Shown here: one piece after another, positions 35,355-46,373 of the stretch
Numbering within the stretch: position 1 is the first letter of the stretch
Layout: every line of letters starts with the position of its first letter
Assembly (NCBI GenBank): GCA_019054805.1
Contig: JAHQIY010000047.1
Coordinates: 62,001-126,000 of the forward strand
Length of the DNA stretch: 64,000 nt
Direction: 5' to 3'
DNA from: Brachionus manjavacas
Lineage: Eukaryota > Rotifera > Eurotatoria > Ploima > Brachionidae
Translations under genes and position numbers: made by a program
The notes under the pieces: generated by a model
The model's input: only the letters and a program-made list of their open reading frames with translations
Told to the model about the DNA's origin: nothing
Databases searched by the model: none

Positions 35355-36719
35355 TTATGTTCTACCTAAAGTTGCAAGACCTGCACCACCAGCGCCAGCG
35401 ATCACATTCGGCACTTTTTCCAAAGGTGATGGATTCTTGAGTTGACTGTACACTCTGTCACTGATTACGCTTATTTGCGCAACGATGTAAGATGTAGGTA
35501 ATTCATTAATTAAACACCTACCTTCAATTGAGTTATCAATATTTTCAATATCTTCTTCCTTTTGGAAAACTTTTTCTGTCGTGTCAACTTTGGAGTTTAG
35601 TGGTTGAACATTCTCGCCTTGGTGTTCGATTGAATGGTGTTCAACACGTACCGTGTTGTCTTGTTTAATAGTTGGTACTTTCCTCTTCTTTTGATTACGT
35701 ATTGCCCGAACTTGATTCTCCGAATTGTTTCTGTTTCTCGGATTGCTTGGGTTTTTAAAGCAATCTTTGGCTTGATGTTTGTGGTGTGTACACAGGGTAC
35801 AAAAATCATGATTAGCTTCATTCTCGATGCTTCGTGGGTTCTCCTCGAAAGTCACTCGAGTGTGCATTTGTTTTGGGGTCTGATATTTTATAAATGCTTC
35901 CTCTAGCTGGAAGGCTTTATTCAAGACGTCTGATAATTTGTTACACGTTGGGGGTCTGCACAACTCCTGTTTGATCTTAAGATCGTAGATTCCACGAATA
36001 AAACGATCAACAATTAGTGGTTCAAGCGTAGGCTCATTCTGACCTGGATAAGCGACTTCTGCTAAATGCTCCAATTCACACAAATAATTATAAATGTTCT
36101 CTTGTGGTTGTTGTCTTCGTGAAGCAAATTCAATGAGAGGATCATTGTATCTGTACCATTTACCATACAATTTTTTCAAAACCTCTTTGATTTCCTCATA
36201 AGTGGCGTTTGGTCTTCGATTCAGGATGCGTTGTTCAAGCTTGTTTAGGCATCTGTCTTCAATTAGAGCTGTCTTGTCTTGTAACCTCATTGCATACCTC
36301 TCGAAACTCTTAACCCACGAATTGAAGTCTTTGTCCTCAGTAAAACGACTAACCGTGTATGTAGGAACATTCAATACTGGTAGCGGATATTGTGTCTTGG
36401 ATTTGTTGAACCAACTGATAGGGGAATTAATAAGAGTCCACGTGTTTCTTAATCCAGAACCACTAAACCACCTGATCCCTATTAGTATGAAGACTAAAAC
36501 CACAATCGAGATAACGAGTAAAACCGATTGGTTTAATTGCCAGTACTGTAAGAATTGGTACTCTACCTTCTCAGCCAAAATGGCCAAAATACTCTGATAT
36601 GTTAAATCTTTAGCATGTGGCATTGGGTTCTTTTGAGTCTGTATTGGTTCGTTTCGGAAAATGTATCCGATTAAATTGGATAGCTGTTGCCTCATCATTT
36701 GATCAAATTTTGATTCCAT
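35355..36719 (-). CDS. gag: Gag with zinc knuckle and N-terminal membrane segment, fused to the start of a defective protease
   Basis: 454 codons, ATG at 36719, about 70 bp from the primer-binding site. Residues 64-83 (QSVLLVISIVVLVFILIGI) form a strongly hydrophobic helix followed by RWF, unusual in a Gag. Residues about 120-280 resemble the retrotransposon Gag capsid region (FNSWVKSFERYA, then YNYLCELEHLA). The nucleocapsid has one CCHC zinc knuckle, C307-x2-C310-x4-H315-x4-C320, then a basic stretch (NQKKRK). From about 400 the protease begins (TSYIV, AQISVIS), but the catalytic Asp-Thr-Gly expected between V413 and A414 is absent. TAA at 35355-35357 ends the frame inside the protease; the same frame continues into pol. 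Gag would package element RNA, but processing by this copy's own protease is not possible. Confidence 0.9.
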   Translation of the reverse strand: MESKFDQMMRQQLSNLIGYIFRNEPIQTQKNPMPHAKDLTYQSILAILAEKVEYQFLQYWQLNQSVLLVISIVVLVFILIGIRWFSGSGLRNTWTLINSPISWFNKSKTQYPLPVLNVPTYTVSRFTEDKDFNSWVKSFERYAMRLQDKTALIEDRCLNKLEQRILNRRPNATYEEIKEVLKKLYGKWYRYNDPLIEFASRRQQPQENIYNYLCELEHLAEVAYPGQNEPTLEPLIVDRFIRGIYDLKIKQELCRPPTCNKLSDVLNKAFQLEEAFIKYQTPKQMHTRVTFEENPRSIENEANHDFCTLCTHHKHQAKDCFKNPSNPRNRNNSENQVRAIRNQKKRKVPTIKQDNTVRVEHHSIEHQGENVQPLNSKVDTTEKVFQKEEDIENIDNSIEGRCLINELPTSYIVAQISVISDRVYSQLKNPSPLEKVPNVIAGAGGAGLATLGRT

Positions 36720-36775
36720 GATGTGTTTTTGTTCTCTTCAATGGATCCTACTAAAATATATAGCAGAATCCTCCT
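36720..36775 (-). other. Short leader between primer-binding site and gag
   Basis: On the sense strand this is AT-rich leader sequence directly before the gag ATG. It is short for an LTR element and shows no upstream open frame of note. Confidence 0.6.
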
Positions 36776-36786
36776 GTTGGGCACCA
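36776..36786 (-). other. Primer-binding site
   Basis: The minus strand just inside the 5' LTR reads ...TTTACA, then TT, then TGGTGCCCAACAGGAG. TGG at the start complements the CCA end of a tRNA, and a gap of two bases from the LTR is normal. I could not decide from memory which tRNA it matches. The outer bound of the site is approximate. Confidence 0.8.
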
Positions 36787-36788
36787 AA

Positions 36789-37000
36789 TGTAAAGTCTCG
36801 GTTTTTGGACTTTAGGGATTTAAGCCGAGGAATAAATAAAACAATTAAATTTAATTAGAGTTTATTTAAATGGGATCCAAAATTATAATAAATAGTTAGT
36901 GGTTTATATAGTAGCTAGAACGTGTGTTTTAGCTGCAGTTAATCTTAGAACATGCAACTCTAATAACATATTGAGAGATGTCAAGACTTGGGTCTTAACA
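36789..37000 (-). repeat. 5' LTR (212 bp)
   Basis: Direct copy of 32499-32709. In the element's sense it runs TGTTAAGACCC ... GAGACTTTACA, with inverted TG/CA ends. It contains a TATA box and, further on, AATAAA at 36866-36861. It is adjacent to the primer-binding site, which identifies it as the 5' LTR. Confidence 0.96.
36904..36910 (-). promoter_or_regulatory. LTR TATA box
   Basis: Sense-strand CTACTATATAAACC contains TATATAA roughly in the middle of the LTR, upstream of the AATAAA. This is a plausible RNA polymerase II promoter for the element. The same motif is in the 3' LTR. Confidence 0.65.
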
Positions 37001-37004
37001 GAAT
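37001..37004. repeat. Target-site duplication GAAT, right copy
   Basis: Matches 32495-32498. The sequence beyond continues the 121-bp satellite in the same phase as before the insertion. Confidence 0.92.
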
Positions 37005-37181
37005 AAATAAATCATTACAGAACCTTTCCCTCAATGTTTTTTTGTTATCTATCGGAATAGTTCATTCTCGAGCTTTGAAATATAGAAAAACTCCTCGTAT
37101 AAATTAATTTTATTCTTAAAAGAATATATAAATCATTGCAGAACCTCGCTCGCACTGTTTTTTTGTTATCTATCGAAAAAG

Positions 37182-37264
37182 TTCATGATTTATATATTCT
37201 TTTTAGAATTATAAATCATGAATATATAAATTTATAAATATATTTATAAATTCTTTATATATTC
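37182..37264. repeat. Two adjacent AT-rich palindromes interrupting the satellite
   Basis: 37182-37222 is a hairpin: a 19-base arm beginning TTCATGATTTATA, a TTTT loop at 37201-37204, and an 18-base arm ending TATAAATCATGAA, with one bulged T. 37220-37264 is a second palindrome with a perfect 24-bp core (37229-37252) and outer arms GAATATATA / TATATATTC. Together they replace normal monomer sequence. Confidence 0.85.
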
Positions 37265-40200
37265 TTTTCATTTCATTACTGTTTTATTCTTAAAACAATA
37301 TATAAATCATTGAAGAACCTTGCCCTCAATGTTTTTTTGTTATCTATCGTAAGAATTCTTTCTCAAGCTTTGAAATATAGAAAAACTCCTCGAATAAATT
37401 AATTTTATTCTAAAAAGAGTAAAAAAATCATTGCAGAACCTTGCCCTCAATGTTTTTATGTTATCTATCTGAAGAATATTTTCTGGAGCTTTGATATGTA
37501 GAAAAAATCTTCGAATAAATTAATTTTTTTCTTAAAAGAATAAATAAAACATTGCAGAACCTGGCTTTCACTGTTTTTTTGTTATCTATCGGAATAGTTC
37601 ATTCTCTAGCTTTGATATTTAGAAAAACTCCTCGAATAAATTAATTTTATTCTTAATAGAATAAATAAATAATTACAGAACCTTTCCCTCAATGTTTTTT
37701 TGTTATCTATCGGAATAGTTCATTCTCTAGCTTTGAAATATAGAAAAAATCTTCGAATAAATTAATTTTTTTCTTAAAAGAATAAATAAATCATTGCAGA
37801 GGCTGGCTCTCACTGTTGTTTTGTTATCTTTCGGATTAAATCGTTCTCTAGCTTTGATATTTAGAAAAACTCCTCGAATAAATTAAACTTTTCTTAAAAG
37901 AAGAAATTAATCATTGTAGAACCTTGCCCTCACTGTTTTTTTGTAATCTTTCGGAAGAAGCCTTTCCTTCGCTTTGATATGTAGAAAAACTCCTCGAATA
38001 AATAAATTTAATTCTTAAAAGAATATTTTATTCGTTGCAGAACCTTGTCCTCACTGTTTTTTTGTTATCTTTCGGAAGAAGTCTTTCTGTAGCTCTGATA
38101 TTTAGAAAAACTCATCGACTTAATTTATTTAATTTTTTTAAAAAAGTGTTTTATTCGTTGCAGAACCTTCCCCCAACTGTTTATTTGTTATCTATCGGAA
38201 GAAGTCTTTCTGCAGCTCTGATATTTAGAAAAAATCCTCAAATAAAATAATTTTTTTCTTAAAAGAATAAATAAATCATTGCAGAACCTCGCTCACATTG
38301 TTTTTTTATTATATATCGGAAGAATTCATTCCCTAGCTTTGATATTTAGAAAAACTCCTCGAATAAATTAATTTTATTCTTAAAAAAAAATTTAATCGTT
38401 GCAGAACCTTGCCTTACTGTTTTTATATTATCTATCGGAAGAATATTTTCTCTAGCTCTGATATTCAGAAAAACTCCTCAAAAAATTATTATAATTCTAA
38501 AAAGAATAAATAAATTATTGCAGAACCTTGCCCTCAATGTTTTTTTGTTATATTTGGAAGAATTCATTCACAAGCTTTGATATATAGAAAAACTCTTCGA
38601 CTTAATTTATTTAATTTTTTTAAAAAAGTATTTTATTCGTTGCAGAACCTTCGCCCAACTGTTTTTTTGTTATCTATCGGAAGAATTCTTTCTCTAGCTC
38701 TGATATTTTGAAAAACTCCTCGAATAAATTAATTTTATTCTTAAATGAAAAAATAAATCATTGCAAAACCTTGCCTTCACTGTTTTTTTGTAATCTTTCG
38801 GAAGAAGCCTTTCTGTAGCTTTGATATTTAGAAAAAATCCTCGAATATATTAATTTAATTCTTAAAAGAATATTGTTGAATCTTTGAAGAACCTTGTCCT
38901 CAATGTTTTGTTGTTATCTATCGAAAGAATTCTTTCTCACGCTTTGATATATAGAAAAACTATTCGAATAAATTAATTTTATTCTTTAAAGAATAAATAA
39001 ATAATTGCAGACACTTGCTCTCACTGTTTTTATGTTATCTATCGGAAGAAGCCTTTCTGTAGCTTTGATATGTAGAAAAACTTTTCGAATAAATTAATTT
39101 AATACTTAAAAGATTAAATAATTCATTGCAGAACCTCGCTCTCACTGTTATTTTGTTAACTATCGGAAGAATTCTTTCTCTAGCTCTGATATTTTGAAAA
39201 ACTCCTCGAATAAATTAATTTAATACTTAAAAGATTAAATAATTCATTGCAGAACCTCGCTCTCACTGTTATTTTGTTAACTATCGGAAGAATTCTTTCT
39301 CTAGCTCTGATATTTTGAAAAACTCCTCGAATAAATTAATTTAATACTTAAAAGATTAAATAATTCATTGCAGAACCTCGCTCTCACTGTTATTTTGTTA
39401 ACTATTGGAAGAATTTTGTCTCTAGCTCTGATATTAAAAAAAAATCTTCGAAAAAATTATTTTAATTCTAAAAAGAATAAATTAATTATTGCAGAACCTT
39501 GCTCTCACTGTTTTTTTGTTATATTTGGAAGAATTCATTCTCTAGCTTTTATATTTTGAAAAACTCCTCGAATAAATTAATTTAATACTTAAAAGATTAA
39601 ATAATTCATTAAAGAATCTTGCCCTCAATGTTTTTTTGTTATCTTTCGGAAGAATTCATGTTCTAATTTTGATATTCAGGAAGAAAACTAGAGAGTTATT
39701 TCTCATTCTCTAGTTTTGATATTTAGAAAAAATCCTCGAATATATTAATTTTATTCCTAAAAAAAAAATTTAATCGTTGCAGAACCTTGCCCTCACTGTT
39801 TTTATATTATCTATCGGAAGAATATTTTTTCTAGCCCTGATATTCAGAAAAACTCCTCGAAAAAAAATTATTATAATTCTAAAAAGAATATATAAATTAT
39901 TGCAGAACCTCGCTCTCACTGTTTTTTTGTTATCTATCGGAAGAATTCTTTCTCTAGCTCTGATATTTAGAAAAAATCCTCGAATAAATTAATTTTATTC
40001 TTAAAAGAATAAATAAATCATTGCAGAGTCTCTCTCTCAATGTTTTTTTGTTATCTATCGGAATAGTTCATTCTCTAGCTTTGATATTTAGAAAAAATCC
40101 TCGAATAAATTAATTTTATTCTAAAATGAAAAAATAAATCATTGCAAAACCTTGCCCTCACTGTTTTTTTGTAATCTTTCGGAAGAAGCCTTTCTGTAGC

Positions 40201-43200
40201 TTTGATATGTAGAAAAACTCCTTGAATATATTAAATTAATTCTTAAAAGAATATTTTTAAATCATTGAAGAACCTTTTTCTCAATGTTTTGTCATTATCT
40301 ATCGGAAGAATTCTTTCTCAAGCTTTTATATTTTGAAAAACTCCTCGAATAAATTAATTTTATTCTTTAAAGAATAAAAAAATCATTGCAGAACCTTGCT
40401 CTCACTGTTTTTTTGTTATATATCGGAAGAATTCATTCTCTAGCTTTAATATTTTGAAAAACTCCTCGAATAAATTAATTTAATACTTAAAAGATTAAAT
40501 AATTCATTGCAGAACCTCGCTCTCACTGTTTTTTTGTTATCTATCGGAAGAATTCTTTCTCTAGCTCTGATATTTAGAAAAAATCCTCGAAAAAATTATT
40601 ATAATTATAAAAAGAATAAATAAATAATTGCAGAACCTTGCTCTCACTGTTTTTATGTTATCTATCGGAAGAAGCCTTTCTGTAGCTTTGATATGTAGAA
40701 AAAATCCTCGAAAAAATTATTATAATTCTAAAAAGAATAAATAAATTATTGCAGAACCTTGCCCTCACTGTTTTTATATTATCTATCGGAAGAATATTTT
40801 CTCTAGCTCTGATATTCAGAAAAACTCCTCGAAAAAATTATTATAATTCTAAAAAGAATATATAAATTATTGCAGAACCATGCTCTCACTGTTTTTTTGT
40901 TATATTTGGAAGAATTCATTCTCTAGCTTTTATATTTTGAAAAACTCTTCGAATAAATTAATTTAATACTTAAATGATTAAATAATTTATTGCAGAACCT
41001 CGCTCTCACTGTTTTTTTGTTATCTATCGGAAGAATTCTTTCTCTAGATCTGAAATTTAGAAAAAAGCCTCGAAAAAATTATTATAATTCTAAAAAGAAT
41101 AAATAAATTATTGCAGAACCCTGCTCTCACTGTTTTTTTGTCAAATATTGGAAAAGTTCATTCTCTAGCTTTGATATTTTGAAAAACTCCTCGAATAAAT
41201 TAATTTTATACTTAAAAGATTAAATAATTCATTGAAGAGCCTTTCCCTCAATGTTTTTTCGTAATCTTTCGGAAGAATTCTTTCTCTAGCTTTGTTATTT
41301 AGAAAAAATCCTCGAATAAATTAATTTTATTCTTAAAAAAAATTTTAATCGTTGCAGAACCTTGCCCTCACTGTTTTTATATTATCTATCGGAAGAATAT
41401 TTTCTCTAGCTCTGATATTCAGAAAAACTCCTCGAAAAAATTATTATAATTCTAAAAAGAATATATAAATTATTGCAGAACCTTGCTCTCACTGTTTTTT
41501 TGTTATATTTGGAAGAATTCATTCTCTAGCTTTTATATTTTGAAAAACTCCTCGAATAAATTAATTTAATACTTAAAAGATTAAATAAATCATTGCAGAA
41601 CCTTGCCCTCACTGTTTTCTTGCTAACTTTCGGAAGAATCTCTTCTCTAGCCATGATATCTAAAAAAACTCCTCGAATAGATTAATTTTATTCTTTAAAG
41701 AATAAATAAATCATTGCAGAACCTTGCCCTCACTGTTTTTTTATATTTTTCGGAAGAAGTCTTTCTCTAGCTATGATATTTAGAAAAAATCCTCGAATAA
41801 ATAAATTTTTTTCTTAAAAGATTATATGAATCATTGAAGAGCCTTGCCCTGAATGTTTTTATGTTATCTATCGGAAGAATATTTTCTGTAGCTTTGATAT
41901 TTAGAAAAACTCTTCTAATAAATTAATTTTATTCTTAAAAGAATAAATTAATCATTGCAGAACCTTGCCCTCACTGTTTTTTTGTTAAATTTCGGAAGAA
42001 TTCTTTCTCTAGCTATGATATTTAGAAAAACTCCTCGAATAAATTAATTTTTAATCTTAAAAGAACAAACGAATAATTGCAGAATCTTGCCCTCACTGTT
42101 TTTATGTTATCTTACGAAAAAATTCTTTCTCTAGCTTTGGTATTTAGAAATACTCCTCGAATAAATCAATTTTATTTTTAAAAGAATGATAAAATCATTG
42201 CAGAACCTTGCCCTCAGTTTTTTTTGTTATCTTTCGGAGGAATTCATTCTCTAGCTATGGTATTCAGAAAAACTCCTCTAATAAATAAACTTTTTTCATA
42301 AAAGAATATTTTAATCGTTGCAGAACCTTTCCCTCACTTTTTTTTGTTATCTATCGGAAGAATTCTTTCTCTAGCAATGTTATTTAGAAAAACTCCTCGA
42401 ATAAATAAATTTTTTTCTTAAAAGAATAAATAATCATTGCAGAATCTTGACCTCACTGTTTTTTTGTTATATTTCTGAAGAATATTTTCTGTAGCTCTGA
42501 TATTTATAAAAACTCCTCGAATAAATTAATTAAATTCTTAAAAGATTATACAAATCATTGAAGAGCCTTGCCCTATATGTTTTTATGTTATCTATCGGAA
42601 GAATATTTTCTGTAGCTCTGATATTTAGAAAAACTCCTCGAATAAATTAATTTTATTCTTAAAAGAATAAATAAATCATTGCAGAACCTTGCCCTCACTG
42701 TTTTTTTGTTATATTTCGGAAGAATTCTTTCTCTAGCTATGGTATTAAGAAAAACTCCTCGAATAAATTAATTTAATACATAAAAGATTACACAAATATT
42801 TTAAGAGCCTTGCCCTATATGTTTTTATGTTATCTATCGGAAGAATATTTTCTGTAGCTCTGATATTTAGAAAAACTCCTCGAATAAATTAATTTTATTC
42901 TTAAAAGAATAAATAAATCATTGCAGAACCTTGCCCTCACTGTTTTTATGTTATCTATCAGAGGAATTCTTTCTGTAGCTTTGATATTTAGAAAAACTCC
43001 TCGAATAAATTAATTCAATTCATAAAAGAATATTTTGATCGTTGCAGAACCTTGATCTCACTGTTTTTTTGTTATATTTCGGAAGAATTCTTTCTCTAGC
43101 TATGGTATTAAGAAAAACTCCTCGAATAAATTAATTTAATACATAATAGATTACACAAATATTTTAAGAGCCTTACCCTGAATGTTTTTAAGTTATCTAA

Positions 43201-45003
43201 CGGAAGAATATTTTCTGTAGCTCTGATATTTAGAAAAACTCCTCGAATAAATTAATTTTATTCTTTAAAGAATAAATAAATCATAGCAGAACCTTGCCCT
43301 CACTGTTTTTTTGTTATATTTCGGAAGAACTCTTTCTCTAGCAATGTTATTTAGAAAAACTCCTGGAATAAATAAATTTTTTTCTTTCGAAAAAATTCTT
43401 TCTCTGGCTTTGGTTTTTAGAAATACTACTCGAATAAATCAATTTTATTTTTAAAAGAATAATAAAATCATTGCAGAACCTTGCCCTCAGTTTTTTTTGT
43501 TATCTTTCGGAGGAATTCATTCTCTAGCTATGATATTTAGAAAAACTCCTCGAATAAATAAATTTTTTTCTTAAAAGATTATACAAATCATTAAAGAGCC
43601 TTACCCTGAATGTTTTTATGTTATCTATCGGAACAATATTTTCTTTGCTCTGATATTTAGAAAAACTCCTCGAATAAATTAATTTAATTCTTAAAAGAAT
43701 AAATAAATCATAGCAGAACCTTGCCCTTACTGTTTTTTTGTTATCTTTCGGAAGAATTCTTTCTCTAGCTTTGATATTTAGAAAAACTCCTCGAATAAAT
43801 AAATTTTTTTCTTAATAGATTATACAAATCATTAAAGAGCCCTACCCTGAATGTTTTTATGTTATCTTTCGGAAGAATATTTTCTGTAGCTCTGATATTT
43901 AGAAAAACTCCTCGAATAAATTAATTTTATTCTTTAAAGAATAAATAAATCATAGCAGAACCTTGCCCTCACTGTTTTTTTGTTATCTTTCGGAAGAATT
44001 CTTTCTCTAGCTTTGATATTTAGAAAAACTCCTCGAATAAATTAATTTAATTCATAAAAGATTACACAAATCATTAAAGAGCCTTGCCCTTACTGTTTTT
44101 TTGCTATCTTTCGGAAGAATTCTTTCTCTAGCTATGATATTTAGAAAAACTCCTCGAATAAATTAATTTTATTCTTAAAAGAATAAATAAATCATTGCAG
44201 AACCTTTCCCTCACTGTTTTTGGCTATCTATCGGAAGAATTCTTTCTCTAGCTATGATATTTAGAAAAACTCCTCGAATATATTAATTTTATTCTTAAAA
44301 GAATAAATAAATCATTGCAGAACCTTGCCCTCACTGTTTTTTTGTTATATTTCGGAAGAATTCTTTCTCTAGCTATGGTATTAAGAAAAACTCCTCGAAT
44401 AAATTAATTTAATTTCATAAAAGATTATACAAATCATTAAAGAGCCTTGCCCTGAATGTATTTATGTTATCTTTCGAAAAAATTCTTTCTCTGGCTTTGG
44501 TATTTAGAAATACTCCTCGAATAAATAAATTTTTTTCTTAAAAGAAAAAATAAATAATTGCAGAATCTTGACCTCACTGTTTTTATGTTATCTTTCGAAA
44601 AAATTCTTTCTCTGGCTTTGGTATTTAGAAATACTACTCGAATAAATTAATTTTATTTTAAAAAGAATAATAAAATCATTGCAGAACCTTGCCCTCAGTT
44701 TTTTTTGTTATCTTTCGGAGGACTTCATTCTCTAGCTATGGTATTCAGAAAAACTCCTCGAATAAATAAATTTTTTTCATAAAAGAATATTTTAATCGTT
44801 GCAGAACCTTTCCCTCACTTTTTTTTGTTATCTTTCGGAAGAATTCTTTCTCTAGCTATGATATTTAGAAAAACTCCTCGAATAAATTAATTTTATTCTT
44901 AAAAGAATAAATAAATCATTGCAGAACCTTGCCCTCACTGTTTTTTTGTTATATTTCTGAAGAATTCTTTCTGAAGCTATGATATTTAGAAAAACTCCTC
45001 GAT

Positions 45004-46373
45004 TAAAATATCAAGGCAAGCTTCTGCTACGATTAAAATATTCTTTTAAGGATAAAATTAATTTATTAGAGGAGTTTATCTAAATATCAGGGCTACAGAA
45101 AGACTTCTTCCGATAGAAAACTTTAAATCAGTGAGAGCAATGTTCTGCAACGATTAAAATATTCTTTTAAGGATAAAGTTAATTAATTAAAGGAGTTTTT
45201 CTAAATATCAAAGCTACTGAAAGACTACTTCCGATAGATAACAAAAAAAAACGGTGAAAGCAAGGTTCTGCAACGATTAAAATATTCTTTTAAGGATAAA
45301 GTTAATTTATTCGAGAAGTTTTTCTAAATATCAAAACTAGAGAAAGAATTCTTCCGAAAGATTACATTAAAAAAGTGTGGGAAAGGATCTGCAACGATTG
45401 AAATAATCTTTTTAGAAATAATTTAATTTATTCGAGAAATTTTTCTAAATATCAAAGCTTGAGAAAGAATTCTTCCGATAGATAACATAAAAACAGTGAG
45501 GGAAAGGTTCTATAATGTTTTATTTATTCTATTAAGAAATAAATTAATTTATTGGGGTTTTTTTTCCAAATATGAAAGCAAGAGAGGACTTTTTCCGATT
45601 GATTAACGAGAAAACAGTGAGAACAAGGTTCTGCTACGATTAAAATATTCTTTTAAGGATAAAATTAATTTATTCGAGGAGTTTTTCTAAATGTCAGAGC
45701 TACAGAAAACTTCTTCCGATAGAAAACTTAAAATCAGTGAGAACAAGGTTCTGCAACGATTAAAATATTCTTTTAAGAATTAAATTAATTTATTCGAGGA
45801 GTTTTTCTAAATATCAAAGCTTGAGAAAGAATTCTTCCGATAGAAAACTTAAAATCAGTGAGAACAAGGTTCTGAAACGATCTAAATATTTTTTAAAAAA
45901 AGACTTCTTCCGATAGATCACATAAAAACAGTGAGGGCAAGGTTCTGCAATGATTTATTTATTCTAACAAGAATAAAATTAATTAATTAAAGGAGTTTTT
46001 CTAAAAATCAAAGCATGAGAAAGAATTCTTCCGAAAGATAACATTAAAAAAGTGTAGGCAAGGATCTGCAACGATTGAAATATTCTTTTATGAATTGAAT
46101 TAATTTATTCGAGGAGTTTTTCTAAATATCAAAGCTACAGAAAGACTTCTTCCGATAGATAACATAAAAACAGTGAGGGCAAGGTTCTGCAATGATTTAT
46201 TTATTCTATTAAAGATAAAATTAATTTATTCGAGGAGTTTTTCTAAATGTCAGAGCTACAGAAAGACTTCTTCCGATAGAAAACTTAAAATCAGTGAGAG
46301 CAATGTTCTGCAACGATTAAAATATTCTTTTAAGGATAAAGTTAATTTATTCGAGAAGTTTTTCTAAATATCA
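45004..46373 (+). repeat. 121-bp satellite, inverted block (about 11 units)
   Basis: Orientation flips at ...AACTCCTCGATTAAAATATC: units now read AAGGTTCTGCAACGATTAAA, TTCGAGGAGTTTTTCTAAAT and TTCTTCCGATAGATAAC. It flips back at ...TTCTAAATATCAATAAAATT. Both junctions truncate a monomer. One short unit (about 45870-45920) is internally deleted. Confidence 0.92.

Larger units (their letters stand above)
32499..37000 (-). mobile_element. Ty3/gypsy-type LTR retrotransposon, internally deleted, carrying a RING-finger ORF
   Basis: A 4.5-kb element on the minus strand. In its own order it has a 5' LTR (36789-37000), primer-binding site, gag with zinc knuckle, a protease remnant, reverse transcriptase, a deletion that removes RNase H and most of integrase, an integrase-like tail, ORF3 with a RING finger, a polypurine tract and a 3' LTR (32499-32709). 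The reverse transcriptase has LDLYTGYFQI and FLDD motifs and the order is protease-RT, which fits Ty3/gypsy (Metaviridae) and not copia, where integrase precedes RT. LTRs are TG...CA with a 4-bp target duplication. It cannot be autonomous, since it lacks integrase and the protease active site. Near-identical LTRs imply fairly recent insertion, probably by trans-complementation. Confidence 0.95.
37001..45003 (-). repeat. 121-bp satellite, diverse subfamily, reverse orientation
   Basis: About 66 units reading TTGCAGAACCTTGCCCTCAC, TTTTTTTGTTATCTATCGG, AAGAATTCTTTCTCTAGC, GATATTTAGAAAAACTCC and TCGAATAAATTAATTT, ending TTCTTAAAAGAATAAAT. The last stretch is a short dyad (TTATTCTT/AAGAATAA). Monomers vary widely. 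Three consecutive near-identical units with TGTTATTTTGTTAACTAT lie at about 39120-39420, and from about 42540 units with AAGAGCCTTGCCCT alternate with GCAGAACCTTGCCCT units, a higher-order pattern of 2-3 monomers. No gene is seen. Confidence 0.95.

Noticed and set aside
36202..36597. Plus-strand 131-codon open frame opposite gag
   Set aside because: Antisense shadow of the gag frame; no recognisable domain.
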